NCBI RefSeq assembly: GCF_030412915.1
Contig: NZ_JAUHJR010000002.1
Span: 558,001 to 622,000 of the forward strand
Direction: 5' to 3'
Source of the DNA: Nocardioides abyssi
Lineage (GTDB): Bacteria > Actinomycetota > Actinomycetes > Propionibacteriales > Nocardioidaceae
Length of the DNA stretch: 64,000 nt
Below are positions 54,280 through 62,700 of this stretch, piece by piece. Position numbers and translations under genes: made by a program. Under the pieces are notes generated by a model. It did no database searches. It saw only the letters and a program-made list of their open reading frames with translations, and was not told the DNA's origin. Each line of letters begins with the position of its first letter. Position 1 is the first letter of the stretch.

Positions 54280-55047
54280 GTGCGTACCTCCCTGCGTGTG
54301 GCCCTCGTCCAGGAGGCCTCCGGCCTCGACCCGGAGACCAACCGCGCCCGCCTCGCCGGCCTGGTGCCCGGCGACACGGACCTGGTCGTGCTGCCCGAGG
54401 CGTTCGCCCGGGACTTCGGCGAGGCCGGCTCCGACGTCAGCGCGTACGCCGAGCGGGTCGACGGCCCCTTCGCCACCGAGGTCGCCCGGGTCGCGGCCGA
54501 GCGCGGCACGACCGTCGTCGCAGGGATGTTCGAGGTGGGGCCGGAGGCCGAGCGGCCCTACAACACCCTGGTCGTCCGGGGCGGCGACGAGGCGGCGTAC
54601 CGCAAGGTGCACCTCTACGACTCCTTCGGCTACCGCGAGTCCGACCGGCTCACCGCCGGCGACCCCGCGCCGGTCGTCGTCGAGGTCGCCGGCACCCGGG
54701 TGGGCCTGATGACCTGCTACGACCTGCGCTTCCCCGAGCTGGCCCGGCTGCTGGTCGACCAGGGGGCCGAGGTGCTCGTCGTCCCGGCGGCCTGGGTCGC
54801 GGGGGAGCGGAAGGTCGACCACTGGCGCACGCTGGTGCGCGCCCGGGCGATCGAGAACACGACGTACGTCGTCGCCTGCGGCCAGCCCGGCCCGCGCTAC
54901 AGCGGCCACTCGCTGGTGGTCGACCCGCTCGGCGACGTGCTCGCCGAGGCCGGCGACGACGCCGCCCTGCTCACCGCCGAGCTGCACCCCGAGGTGCTGG
55001 ACCGGGCCCGCCGCACCAACCCGTCGCTGGCCAACCGGCGTCTGTAA
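54280..55047 (+). CDS. Carbon-nitrogen hydrolase (nitrilase superfamily)
   Basis: 255 residues. The catalytic triad is Glu40 (VVLPEAF), Lys109 (YRKVHLYDSFGYRESD) and Cys146 (LMTCYDLRFPE). The HLYD...F-x-ESD pattern and length resemble Nit-type omega-amidases, including deaminated-glutathione amidases. Amide hydrolysis in the cytoplasm is expected; exact substrate is open. It is divergent from the MobA-like gene. Confidence 0.87.
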   Translation: MRTSLRVALVQEASGLDPETNRARLAGLVPGDTDLVVLPEAFARDFGEAGSDVSAYAERVDGPFATEVARVAAERGTTVVAGMFEVGPEAERPYNTLVVRGGDEAAYRKVHLYDSFGYRESDRLTAGDPAPVVVEVAGTRVGLMTCYDLRFPELARLLVDQGAEVLVVPAAWVAGERKVDHWRTLVRARAIENTTYVVACGQPGPRYSGHSLVVDPLGDVLAEAGDDAALLTAELHPEVLDRARRTNPSLANRRL

Positions 55048-55058
55048 CGTTGCGCGCC

Positions 55059-56108
55059 GTGCCCCGCACCGCCCCCCGTCGTCGCGCCGAGCCACCGCCG
55101 CGTCCGGAGCGCGGTGCCGTCTCGCTCCGGCTCCCGCAGCCGGCCGGGCGCACCAAGGTGACGATCGCCTGGGCGGTCGTCGCGCTCGCGCTCGCGGCGC
55201 TGGTCGCCGCGATGGTGCCGGTCGGGCCGGACTGGCTCTCCGGCGTCGGCGCGGTCGCGGTGGCGACGACGTACACCTGGGCGCTCGCCGCCCGCACCGG
55301 CGGCCGCCCCCAGGTCTTCGCCGGGCTGGCCCTGCTGCTCGGCGTCCTCGCGCTCGCCCTCGACGAGGACCTGCTGCGCTCGGGCGCGGCCGTGCTCACC
55401 TGCGTGGTCAGCGCCGTGCTGGCGGTGATGGCGACGGTGCCGGCCCGCCGGTTCCGCGAGGCGGCGCGCGAGTGCGGCTTCGCGCTCGTCGTCGCCGCGG
55501 TGGGCGCGCTGGCCACCGTCGGGTTCGAGCCACGGGTCGCGGTCGTCCGCTTCGAGTACCTCACCCTCGGCCTCGCCCTGGTCGCGGCGTTCCTGCTCGT
55601 CCACCGCCTCGGTGCCGGCCTCCACGGCCTGGGCCGGCGCGGGGTGGCGGCCGTGCTCGTCGGCAGCGTGCTGCTGGCGGTGACCCTGGCCTACGCCGAG
55701 CTGCTCCGCCGCTACGGCACCGCCGGACTGGTCACCTCGCTGCTCGACACGGTGCGGTGGAGCCGCGACACGCTGGGGGCGTTCCCCCGGCCGATCGAGG
55801 CCGTGCTCGGGGTGCCCGCCCTGGTGTGGGGCTGCCACATGCGCGCGCGCCGCCGCCAGGGCTGGTGGGTCTGCGCCTTCGGCGTCTGCGCGACCGCTGC
55901 GGTCGCCAACTCGCTGGCCAATCCCGCGATCTCGCTGCTGGAGTGCGGGCTGTCGGTGGTCTACGGCGCGGCCGTCGGCCTGTTCCTGGGGTACGTCGTC
56001 ATCCGGGCGGACCTCGCGCTGACCGGCCCGCGGGGCCGGCGGTCGCGGCGGGCCGAGGAGGCCGCGGCGGGCCGTCCCGAGCCGCGCCGTGCCGAGGCGC
56101 TGCTCTAG
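55059..56108 (+). CDS. Multi-spanning membrane protein, unknown function
   Basis: 349 residues. A basic Arg/Pro-rich N-terminus is followed by about eight to nine hydrophobic helices and a basic Arg/Glu-rich tail. The pair GWWVCAFGVCATAAVANSLANPAISLLECGLSVVYGAAVGLFLGYVVIRADL is the best conserved-looking region. I do not recognise the family. A TTG at 55050 is an alternative start. Its TAG stop is also the stop of the convergent biotin-carrier gene, read through one CTAG. Confidence 0.72.
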   Translation: MPRTAPRRRAEPPPRPERGAVSLRLPQPAGRTKVTIAWAVVALALAALVAAMVPVGPDWLSGVGAVAVATTYTWALAARTGGRPQVFAGLALLLGVLALALDEDLLRSGAAVLTCVVSAVLAVMATVPARRFREAARECGFALVVAAVGALATVGFEPRVAVVRFEYLTLGLALVAAFLLVHRLGAGLHGLGRRGVAAVLVGSVLLAVTLAYAELLRRYGTAGLVTSLLDTVRWSRDTLGAFPRPIEAVLGVPALVWGCHMRARRRQGWWVCAFGVCATAAVANSLANPAISLLECGLSVVYGAAVGLFLGYVVIRADLALTGPRGRRSRRAEEAAAGRPEPRRAEALL

Positions 56109-56335
56109 AGGACGATCTCCACGAGCACGTCGCCCTCCTGGACGACGTCGCCCGGCGCGACCTTGACCGCGCGCACCGTCCCGGCGAGCTCGACGACGAC
56201 GGGGATCTCCATCTTCATCGACTCCAGCAGCGCCACGGTGTCGCCGGGGGCCACCGGGGTCCCGGGCTCCACCGTCACCGCCACGACGTTGGCGACCATC
56301 TCGGCGACGACCTCGCTGACCTGCTCCCGGGGCAT
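56105..56335 (-). CDS. Stand-alone biotin/lipoyl carrier protein
   Basis: 76 residues: one biotinyl domain with the modified Lys41 in ESMKMEI. It resembles the small mycobacterial biotinylated protein TB7.3 (Rv3221c). It is not next to a carboxylase; the accA1 product already has its own carrier domain, so the partner enzyme is unclear. Start ATG at 56335 (MPREQVSEVV) is preferred over upstream codons by family length. Confidence 0.88.
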   Translation of the reverse strand: MPREQVSEVVAEMVANVVAVTVEPGTPVAPGDTVALLESMKMEIPVVVELAGTVRAVKVAPGDVVQEGDVLVEIVL

Positions 56336-56446
56336 GTCGGCGACGCTAGCCGTTACCGGGGGGTACCCCGCCATCCCTCGCCCGCCCCGGTCCGTGCCCC
56401 GGTGGTGCTCTGGTCGTGCTCTAGGTCGCGCCGCGCGGACGTGTCC

Positions 56447-56534
56447 TGGCAGAGGGGGCGGGATTCGAACCCGCGGTAGGTCTCCCTACGACCGCTTTCA
56501 AGGCGGTTCCGATCGGCCACTCCGGCACCCCTCC
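56447..56534 (-). tRNA. tRNA-Ser (anticodon TGA)
   Basis: Acceptor stem GGAGGGG/CCCCTCT (one G-U pair), long variable arm typical of class II tRNAs, T-arm GCGGG-TTCGAAT-CCCGC, anticodon loop CTTGAAA. Discriminator G and CCA are encoded (CCA at 56449-56447). Confidence 0.97.
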
Positions 56535-56638
56535 GTGCCGGCCGGCGCTCGCGCCCGACCGACGGGAGGAGTCTAGGAGACGGCACCCGCCCCGACCCGT
56601 GCGGCAGGGACCGCCCGGCGTGGGGGAGGATCGGACCC

Positions 56639-57103
56639 ATGCCCGACGCAGCACCCGGCCCCACCGACCACCGCTTCGCCCGGGCGGTCGTCGTCCGCTC
56701 CGCCGGGCTCGCGACCGTCGTGCTGGCCCTGCTGGTCCTCGTCGCGACCGCGGTCGCCGCGCTGACCGACGTCCCCGCCGGGCTGGTCGTCGCGGTCGCG
56801 GGCGTCGGCCTGCTGGCCCTGCTCGGCCTCACCTGGTGGCTGCGGACCGTCCCGGTGCTGCACCTCGACGAGGAGGGCTACCGGGTCCGCGCCGTCCGCG
56901 GCGTCGGCACCGACCGCGCCCGGTGGGCCGAGGTGCAGGAGGCCGCCACGGCCTCGCCCCGCGGCATCCGGTGCGTGGTCCTGCGCCTGCTCGACGGCCG
57001 CACCACGACCGTCCCCGTCGACGTGCTCGCCGTCGACGGCGACGAGCTCGTCCGCGAGCTGCAGGTGCGCCTGCGCCGCGGCGAGGGCCTCCGCCCGTTC
57101 TGA
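56639..57103 (+). CDS. Two-helix membrane protein with PH-like domain
   Basis: 154 residues. Two adjacent membrane helices (about 22-67) are followed by a C-terminal domain VLHLDEEGYRVRAVRGVGTDRARWAEVQEAATASPRGIRCVVLRLLDGRTTTVPVDVLAVDGDELVRELQVRL, whose strand pattern resembles bacterial PH domains. Function unknown. Confidence 0.75.
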   Translation: MPDAAPGPTDHRFARAVVVRSAGLATVVLALLVLVATAVAALTDVPAGLVVAVAGVGLLALLGLTWWLRTVPVLHLDEEGYRVRAVRGVGTDRARWAEVQEAATASPRGIRCVVLRLLDGRTTTVPVDVLAVDGDELVRELQVRLRRGEGLRPF

Positions 57104-57185
57104 GCGGAGGACGCGCAGCCGCGCCCGCGGGCGGCCCTGATTGGCCGCACCGGCGCGGCGCCTTGTAGCCTGTGCGCGCTGTCGA

Positions 57186-57279
57186 GGAGGCGTCGCCTAG
57201 TCCGGTCTATGGCGCCCGCCTGCTAAGCGGGTTTGGGGCTACAACCCCATCGAGGGTTCAAATCCCTCCGCCTCCGCCA
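57186..57279 (+). tRNA. tRNA-Ser (anticodon GCT)
   Basis: Acceptor GGAGGCG/CGCCTCC, anticodon loop CTGCTAA with GCT at 57222-57224, long variable arm, T-arm GAGGG-TTCAAAT-CCCTC. CCA encoded at 57277-57279. Confidence 0.97.
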
Positions 57280-57283
57280 GCCC

Positions 57284-57314
57284 GGCCCCCGTGCGGATCA
57301 CCCGCACGGGGGCC
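57284..57314 (+). terminator. Terminator of tRNA-Ser(GCT)
   Basis: Perfect 13-bp stem (GGCCCCCGTGCGG and its complement) with a 5-nt loop, followed by TT. It begins five bases after the tRNA. Confidence 0.85.
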
Positions 57315-57522
57315 TTGCACGTTCCTGCAATGCAACTTTCTGAGCCAGCAACTGCGGCGTGCGCGGCGTCTGCGCAGGTCAGACTGGGGTTCCGACGTCG
57401 GACACGGACGTCGGGGACACCCAGCTAGACCTCAGCAGCACCCAGCAGCACCCGGAACGACGCGGCGCGACCCAGCAGGGAGCGCTGCGCGACACAGCAC
57501 GACCGACTCAGAGGTGGGACTC

Positions 57523-57657
57523 ATGGACATCGTTCGCAAGGTGGGCATCACGATCGCGGCCGCAGCCGTCACCGTCGGGCTCCTCGGGGCCACGGCCCCG
57601 GCCGCCCACGCCGACACCACGTGGGGCTACCGGGTGGCCCCGTCCTCGGGCAAGTAG
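57523..57657 (+). CDS. Secreted 44-residue peptide precursor, candidate signalling peptide
   Basis: An ATG with GAGGTG seven bases upstream opens a 44-codon gene. The product has a textbook signal peptide: basic start MDIVRKVG, hydrophobic core (ITIAAAAVTVGLLGATAPAA) and an AxA site AHA. Cleavage would release DTTWGYRVAPSSGK, only 14 residues. The 5' region 57315-57522 holds dyad TTGCA-N6-TGCAA at 57315-57330. It converges on a LuxR-type regulator with a ligand-type central domain 152 bp away, with hairpins between. The role as an extracellular signal is inference; a small toxin or structural peptide is possible. Confidence 0.7.
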   Translation: MDIVRKVGITIAAAAVTVGLLGATAPAAHADTTWGYRVAPSSGK

Positions 57658-57747
57658 CCCGCACCTGACCCGCTCGGGTCCGTTGCCACCTCCCCCCGGT
57701 GGCAGCACCGCCGTCCGGCCCCCCACGACGGGCGGCCCCGAGCCGGC

Positions 57748-57789
57748 GCTCGAGGCCAGCGACGTCCCCCCTCGTCGCTGGCCTCGAGC
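57748..57789. terminator. Bidirectional terminator between peptide gene and regulator
   Basis: Perfect 16-bp stem (GCTCGAGGCCAGCGAC and its complement) with a 10-nt C-rich loop. A smaller hairpin TGCCACC/GGTGGCA lies at 57684-57704. Confidence 0.75.
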
Positions 57790-57809
57790 ACGTCCTGGCG
57801 CCGTGCGCC

Positions 57810-58799
57810 TCACTCCTCCCCGGAGATGCCCTGCCGGCCGATCGTGTAGCCGAGCTGGAAGCGCGTCTCGGCGTCGAACTCGCCCTTGAGGTCGGCCACG
57901 TAGCCGGCGTACGTCCGTGGGCTGACGCCGAGCCGCTTGGCCGACACCGGGTCCGGGTGGCCCTCGATGAGCATCCGCAGCGTCATCGCCCGCTGCTCGG
58001 CGGCGATGTCCTTGAGCATGGTCGCGCTGCGGCTGGTGAAGGGCCGACCGCGCTCCCAGGAGCGCTCGAAGACGTCGACGAGGTAGGCCACCACCGACGG
58101 CTCGCGCACGGCGAGCGCCGTGCTCAGGTCGTCGCCGCTCGGGATCACCGCCACGCGCCGGTCGATGACGATCATCCGGTTGAAGAACTCGTCCAGCGTC
58201 CGCACCTCCGCGCCCCGGGCAGTCACCTCGGCGACGTAGTCCCTCGTGGCGCCGCTGCGCCGGGCGCTGTGCTGGTAGAGCGTGCGGATGCGCGCCCCGC
58301 GCTCCAGCAGGGCCGTGTCGCGCTGCATGCCGACCGCGAGCAGCTTGGGGTCCCGCCCGGTCTGCGGCTGCGCGGTCAGCGCCTCCTCCTGGCACTCCGC
58401 GACCAGCGCCGCCAGGAAGGGCTCGATCGCCTCGGCGCGCAGGTAGGTGAAGGGGCCGGTCTCCGCGGCCTGGGGCGTACGCCGCCACGCCTGCCCGAGC
58501 GTGGCGAGCGTCGAGGACCACGCGGCGGACTCGTCGAGCAGCCGCGCGCCCTCGCGTCCCAGCGGGGAGACGACGCGGGCGACCGTGCCGGTGGGGTCCT
58601 CGGGCAGCCAGCGGCCGGCCTCGCGGTCCAGCCGCACCAGCCCGAGGTCGAGGAGCTGGTCGAGGGCGGGGCGCAGCTCGCCGCCGTCGGCGACCCGCGG
58701 GTCGTCCTCGGCGAGGCCGGCCTCGGCCAGCATGTCCTCGTAGAGCGGTGCGGCCACCGTCTCGAACAGCTGCCGGTCGCGCGCGTGCTGCTCGGCCAC
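57810..58799 (-). CDS. LuxR-type regulator with TrmB-like and phospholipase-D-like sensory domains
   Basis: 329 residues. The N-terminal about 90 residues (ARDRQLFETVAAPLYEDMLAEAGL...LDQLLDLGLVRLDREAGRW) resemble a winged helix of TrmB type. The middle (about 180-250: RTLYQHSARRSGATRDYVAEVTARGAEVRTLDEFFNRMIVIDRRVAVI) resembles the PLD-like ligand domain of such regulators without the HKD pair. The C-terminus is a LuxR helix-turn-helix (MLIEGHPDPVSAKRLGVSPRTYAGYVADLKGEF). GTG at 58799 has GGGGAGG just upstream. It converges with the small secreted peptide gene, its candidate ligand. Confidence 0.82.
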   Translation of the reverse strand: MAEQHARDRQLFETVAAPLYEDMLAEAGLAEDDPRVADGGELRPALDQLLDLGLVRLDREAGRWLPEDPTGTVARVVSPLGREGARLLDESAAWSSTLATLGQAWRRTPQAAETGPFTYLRAEAIEPFLAALVAECQEEALTAQPQTGRDPKLLAVGMQRDTALLERGARIRTLYQHSARRSGATRDYVAEVTARGAEVRTLDEFFNRMIVIDRRVAVIPSGDDLSTALAVREPSVVAYLVDVFERSWERGRPFTSRSATMLKDIAAEQRAMTLRMLIEGHPDPVSAKRLGVSPRTYAGYVADLKGEFDAETRFQLGYTIGRQGISGEE

Positions 58800-58871
58800 G
58801 GACCTCCCCTTGCTCCCCTGCACGTGCGATGCGTGCCGTCCTCCCGAGACCGGGCCATGGTCCCACACGCA

Positions 58872-58907
58872 CCGAGGGCCCCGTCCGGGTGCGGACGGGG
58901 CCCTCGG
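58872..58907 (-). terminator. Terminator of pckG
   Basis: Perfect 16-bp stem (CCGAGGGCCCCGTCCG and its complement) with loop GGTG, 36 bases past the pckG stop. Confidence 0.8.
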
Positions 58908-58943
58908 GCCGTGCTTCGGGTGGTGCGGGGTGCTGCGGGCGGC

Positions 58944-60752
58944 TCAGACGCCCAGGCGGGCCTTCAGGCCGTCGAGCTCGGTCCAGAGCACGGCCGGCAG
59001 GTCGTCGCCGAACTTCTCGAACCACTCCTGGATCTGCGGGATCTCGGCCTTCCACTCCTCCGGGTCGACCGCGAGGGCGGCGCGCAGCGCGTCCTCGGAC
59101 ATGTCGAGCCCGTCGACGTCGAGCGCGCCGGGCGCCGGCACGTGGCCGACCGCGGTCTCCTCGGCTGCGGCCTGGCCGTCGATGCGCTCCACGATCCACT
59201 TCAGCACGCGGCTGTTCTCACCGAAGCCCGGCCACAGGAAGCCGCCCTCGTCGTCGCGGCGGAACCAGTTGACGTAGAAGATCTTCGGCAGCTTCGCCGC
59301 GTCGTTGTCCTTGCCGACGGTGATCCAGTGGTTGAAGTAGTCACCGGCGTTGTAGCCGATGAACGGCAGCATCGCCATCGGGTCGCGGCGCACGACGCCG
59401 ACCGCGCCGACCGCGGCGGCGGTGGTCTCCGAGGAGAGCGTCGCGCCGAGGAAGGTGCCGTGGGTCCAGTCGCGGGCCTCGAAGACCAGCGGGACGGTCG
59501 TCTTGCGGCGGCCGCCGAAGAGGATCGCGTCGATCGGGACGCCGCGCGGGTCGTCGTACTCCTCCGCGAGGATGTCGCACTGCTTGATCGGGGTGCAGTA
59601 GCGGCTGTTGGGGTGGCTGGAGAGCTCCTCGGACTCGGGGGTCCAGGGCTCGCCCTTCCAGGAGGTCGCCTTGGCCGGCGGGTTCTCCAGGCCCTCCCAC
59701 CAGACGTCGCCGTCCTCGGTGAGCGCGACGTTGGTGAAGACCGAGTTGCCCTTCTCGATGGTCTTCATCGCGTTCGGGTTCGTGTGGTAGTTCGTGCCCG
59801 GCGCGACGCCGAAGAAGCCGTACTCGGGGTTGACCGCCCACAGGCGCCCGTCCTCGCCGACGCGCATCCAGGCGATGTCGTCGCCGAGGGTCTCGACCTT
59901 CCAGCCGGGGATGGTCGGCTCGAGCATGGCGAGGTTGGTCTTGCCGCAGGCGCTCGGGAAGGCCGCGGCGATGTACTTCACGACGCCCGCGGGGCTGGTG
60001 AGCTTGAGGATGAGCATGTGCTCGGCCAGCCAGCCCTCGTCGCGCGCCATGACGCTGGCGATGCGCAGGGCGTAGCACTTCTTGCCGAGCAGCGCGTTGC
60101 CGCCGTAGCCGGAGCCGAAGGACCAGATCGCGCGCTCCTCGGGGAACTGCACGATGTACTTGGTGTCGTTGCAGGGCCACTTGACGTCCTTCTCGCCCTC
60201 GGCGAGGGGGTGGCCGACGGAGTGGACGGCCTCGACGAAGTCGGCGTCGAGCTCCTCCATCCGGCGCAGGACGTTGGTGCCCATGCGGGCCATGACGCGC
60301 ATGGAGGCGGTGACGTACGCCGAGTCGGTGATCTCGATGCCGAACATCGGGCGCTCGGCCTCGAGGTGGCCCATCACGAAGGGGATGACGTACATCGTGC
60401 GGCCCTTCATGCAGCCCTCGTAGAGGCCGTTCATGAGGGACTTCATCTCGTCGGGCGCCATCCAGTTGTTGGTGGGCCCGGCGTCCTTCTCGTCCACGGA
60501 GCAGATGTAGGTGCGGTCCTCGACGCGCGCGACGTCGATGGGGTCGGAGGCGGCGTAGAAGGAGTTCGGCTTGAGCTCGGGGTTGAGCCGCGTGAAGGTG
60601 CCGGTGGACTCCAGCGCCCGGGTCAGCTCCTCCCACTCGGCGTCGTCACCGGTGCACCAGTGGATGCTGTCCGGCTGCATGATCGCCGCCCACTTCTCGA
60701 CGAAGTCGGCGATGCCTCGGTGGGTGGTCGGTGCCTGGGTCTCGGCGGTCAT
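58944..60752 (-). CDS. pckG: Phosphoenolpyruvate carboxykinase (GTP)
   Basis: 602 residues, the length of the GTP-dependent class. It has the P-loop [15 protein letters not shown] with the class-typical Cys, the substrate/metal regions [31 protein letters not shown], and [22 protein letters not shown]. It converts oxaloacetate to PEP with GTP, the entry step of gluconeogenesis, which would be needed when acetyl-CoA from leucine or fatty acids is the carbon source. ATG start ([13 protein letters not shown]). Confidence 0.97.
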   Translation of the reverse strand: MTAETQAPTTHRGIADFVEKWAAIMQPDSIHWCTGDDAEWEELTRALESTGTFTRLNPELKPNSFYAASDPIDVARVEDRTYICSVDEKDAGPTNNWMAPDEMKSLMNGLYEGCMKGRTMYVIPFVMGHLEAERPMFGIEITDSAYVTASMRVMARMGTNVLRRMEELDADFVEAVHSVGHPLAEGEKDVKWPCNDTKYIVQFPEERAIWSFGSGYGGNALLGKKCYALRIASVMARDEGWLAEHMLILKLTSPAGVVKYIAAAFPSACGKTNLAMLEPTIPGWKVETLGDDIAWMRVGEDGRLWAVNPEYGFFGVAPGTNYHTNPNAMKTIEKGNSVFTNVALTEDGDVWWEGLENPPAKATSWKGEPWTPESEELSSHPNSRYCTPIKQCDILAEEYDDPRGVPIDAILFGGRRKTTVPLVFEARDWTHGTFLGATLSSETTAAAVGAVGVVRRDPMAMLPFIGYNAGDYFNHWITVGKDNDAAKLPKIFYVNWFRRDDEGGFLWPGFGENSRVLKWIVERIDGQAAAEETAVGHVPAPGALDVDGLDMSEDALRAALAVDPEEWKAEIPQIQEWFEKFGDDLPAVLWTELDGLKARLGV

Positions 60753-61084
60753 AACCTTGGGTTCCGTTCCCTCTCGCGCATTCGCGGACGCCGCCCGGGT
60801 GGTCCGGGGCGACGCCGGCCGTCGAGCGTATCGACGGTGTGTCGTGGAGCTGATGTGGATCGCGCGGCCTCGTTGTCGGCGACTTTTGTGACGAGTCCGG
60901 TGGGCGGCACAATGCGTACCGGTCCCTCCGGGTCCGCTGAATGTACCCCCGCCCTCCGGGGCCGAGTATTGGATCGTTCAACGGTCCGTGGGCCAGGTCA
61001 CACCGGGGCGGATCCGGGGTCGAGATTTCGGCATCCTCGCCCCTGTCGGCTAAGGTCTTCCCTTGTCCGCCGCGAGGTGGACGG
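60753..61084. other. Gene-free region upstream of pckG
   Basis: 332 bp separate pckG from tRNA-Arg. No credible small ORF is present. A dyad CCGTCGA-N5-TCGACGG at 60819-60837, about 70-85 bp before the pckG ATG, is a candidate operator. The remainder is more AT-rich than coding DNA around it and should hold the pckG and tRNA promoters. Confidence 0.5.
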
Positions 61085-61157
61085 GCGCCTGTAGCTCAAC
61101 GGATAGAGCATCTGACTACGGATCAGAAGGTTTGGGGTTCGAATCCCTACAGGCGCG
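61085..61157 (+). tRNA. tRNA-Arg (anticodon ACG)
   Basis: Acceptor GCGCCTG/CAGGCGC, anticodon ACG at 61118-61120, T-arm TGGGG-TTCGAAT-CCCTA. Discriminator G; CCA is not encoded. Confidence 0.97.
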
Positions 61158-61166
61158 CAGGACGTG

Positions 61167-61195
61167 AGCGGCTCCCACCGGCGGTGGGGGCCGCT
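61167..61195 (+). terminator. Terminator of tRNA-Arg
   Basis: 13-bp stem with one U-G pair (AGCGGCTCCCACC and GGTGGGGGCCGCT), loop GGC, followed by TCGTCGTT. Confidence 0.7.
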
Positions 61196-61312
61196 TCGTC
61201 GTTCCCGGGCGACCGGGCGATACCGCGATCGGGGGACGCGCGGCGGCGAGGCCCGTGGCAGCGTGAGGCGCGTGCTCCGTGCACCGGCACGGGCGCTACC
61301 TGGAGGCGTGCC

Positions 61313-62074
61313 ATGACGGGTCGGCGGGACGAGGGACGGTCGCGACGGCGGCGCCCGGGCGCAGCGGTGCTGGCTGCGTGCGCGGCCTCGTTGGTGGTGC
61401 CGCTCGCCGTGGGCCCGGGCGCGGGGGCCGCGACGACCCCGACCGTGGTGCTGCACCTGGACTTCGAGCAGGACGCCCTCGCTCCCGGGTCGGTCGTGCA
61501 CGACGCGAGCGGCGTCGCCCGCGGCGTCGTGGTCACCAACCGCGGCGCGCTGACCGTGGTCGAGGGGAGCACCGGCCGGGGCGTCCGCTACCCCTGCCCG
61601 ACCTGCGGCCGTGCTCTCGTCGAGGTGGCCGACAGCACCGTCCTCGATCCCGGGACCGCACCCTTCACGATCACCGCGGACGTCCGGATGACCCGGACGG
61701 AGAGCGCGCGCTCGATGAACGTCGTGCAGAAGGGCTACTACTCCCAGGCCGGCGGGCAGTACAAGCTCCAGGTCGACAACGGCCGGCCGAGCTGCGTGGT
61801 CAACAGCTCCCGTGGCCGGGTGGTCGTGGTGGCCTCGGCCTCGTCCGCCAACGTGGCGGACGGCGCCTGGCACGAGGTGGCGTGCTCCCGCACCGCGACC
61901 GAGGTCGTCGTGCTGGTCGACGGGGTCGCCCGGGCGCGCAGGGCCTCCCCGGCCGGGTCCGTCGCGAACACCGCGCCGGTGCGCATCGGCGGCAAGGACG
62001 TCACCTCCAGCGACAACGACCAGTACCGCGCCGCGCTCGACGACGTCACCATCAGCGTCGGCGCGGTCGGCTGA
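61313..62074 (+). CDS. Secreted LamG-like (concanavalin A fold) protein
   Basis: 253 residues. Signal peptide with a basic start (RRDEGRSRRRRPG) and Ala-rich core ending GAGAATTP. The rest is one LamG/Laminin_G_3 domain: VVLHLDFEQDALAPGSVVHDASG, FTITADVRMT, VVQKGYYSQAGGQYKLQVDNG, DGAWHEVACSRT, and VRIGGKDVTSSDNDQYRAALDDVTIS. One Cys pair (CPTC) sits near residue 96. Carbohydrate or surface binding outside the cell is likely. Confidence 0.8.
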   Translation: MTGRRDEGRSRRRRPGAAVLAACAASLVVPLAVGPGAGAATTPTVVLHLDFEQDALAPGSVVHDASGVARGVVVTNRGALTVVEGSTGRGVRYPCPTCGRALVEVADSTVLDPGTAPFTITADVRMTRTESARSMNVVQKGYYSQAGGQYKLQVDNGRPSCVVNSSRGRVVVVASASSANVADGAWHEVACSRTATEVVVLVDGVARARRASPAGSVANTAPVRIGGKDVTSSDNDQYRAALDDVTISVGAVG

Positions 62075-62147
62075 GCGTGTCCCGGCACGGCCGGCCGGTC
62101 CGGCCGAGGGGGTGCGACGGCGTCCCTCGAGGTGCGACCGTCGGTCC

Positions 62148-62666
62148 ATGACCTACCCCGAGCCCTGGGGCGCGGCAGCCGCCTACCCGCCCGAGCGGTA
62201 CGCCGCGGCGGAGCCGGCCACGGCGGCGACGCTCCGGCGGGCCGACGCGCCGGCCGACCTCGACACCCTGGGCGGGTTCGCCCACTACCTGGCCACCGGC
62301 GCCTCGACGGACGGTCGCTACGGGCTGTACCGCTGGGACATGGGTCCGCAGCCCGGCGGGCCGGCGCCCCACTTCCACCGCACGATGTCCGAGGCGTTTT
62401 TCGTGCTGTCCGGCACGGTCCGGCTGCACGACGGGCGCGGCTGGACCGACGCGGGGCCGGGCGACTTCTGCTTCGTGCCCGAGGGGTCGGTCCACGCCTT
62501 CCGCAACGAGTCGGGGGAGGCGGCCTCGATGCTCATCCTCTTCGCGCCGGGCGCGCCGCGGGAGGCCTACTTCGAGGGCCTGGTCGCGATGTTCACGTCG
62601 GGCCGCGAGGTGAGCCAGGAGGAGTACGTCGCGTTCTGCGCGCGCCACGACAACCACTTCGTCTGA
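62148..62666 (+). CDS. Cupin domain protein
   Basis: 172 residues. The cupin barrel is at residues 60-125: GPAPHFHRTMSEAFFVLSGTVRLHDGRGWTDAGPGDFCFVPEGSVHAFRNESGE, with His-x-His, Glu and a later His able to bind one metal. Whether it is enzyme or sensor is unknown. Two direct repeats GGTGCGAC at 62111-62118 and 62131-62138, 20 bp apart, lie just upstream and may bind an activator. Confidence 0.85.
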   Translation: MTYPEPWGAAAAYPPERYAAAEPATAATLRRADAPADLDTLGGFAHYLATGASTDGRYGLYRWDMGPQPGGPAPHFHRTMSEAFFVLSGTVRLHDGRGWTDAGPGDFCFVPEGSVHAFRNESGEAASMLILFAPGAPREAYFEGLVAMFTSGREVSQEEYVAFCARHDNHFV

Positions 62667-62700
62667 GGTAACCCGGCGCGCGGGCGGTCGTTGGTCGGCC

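Noticed and set aside
61085-61157. tRNA-Arg as an attachment site of an integrated element
   Set aside because: No integrase, no repeated tRNA 3' end downstream, and the following genes look chromosomal.
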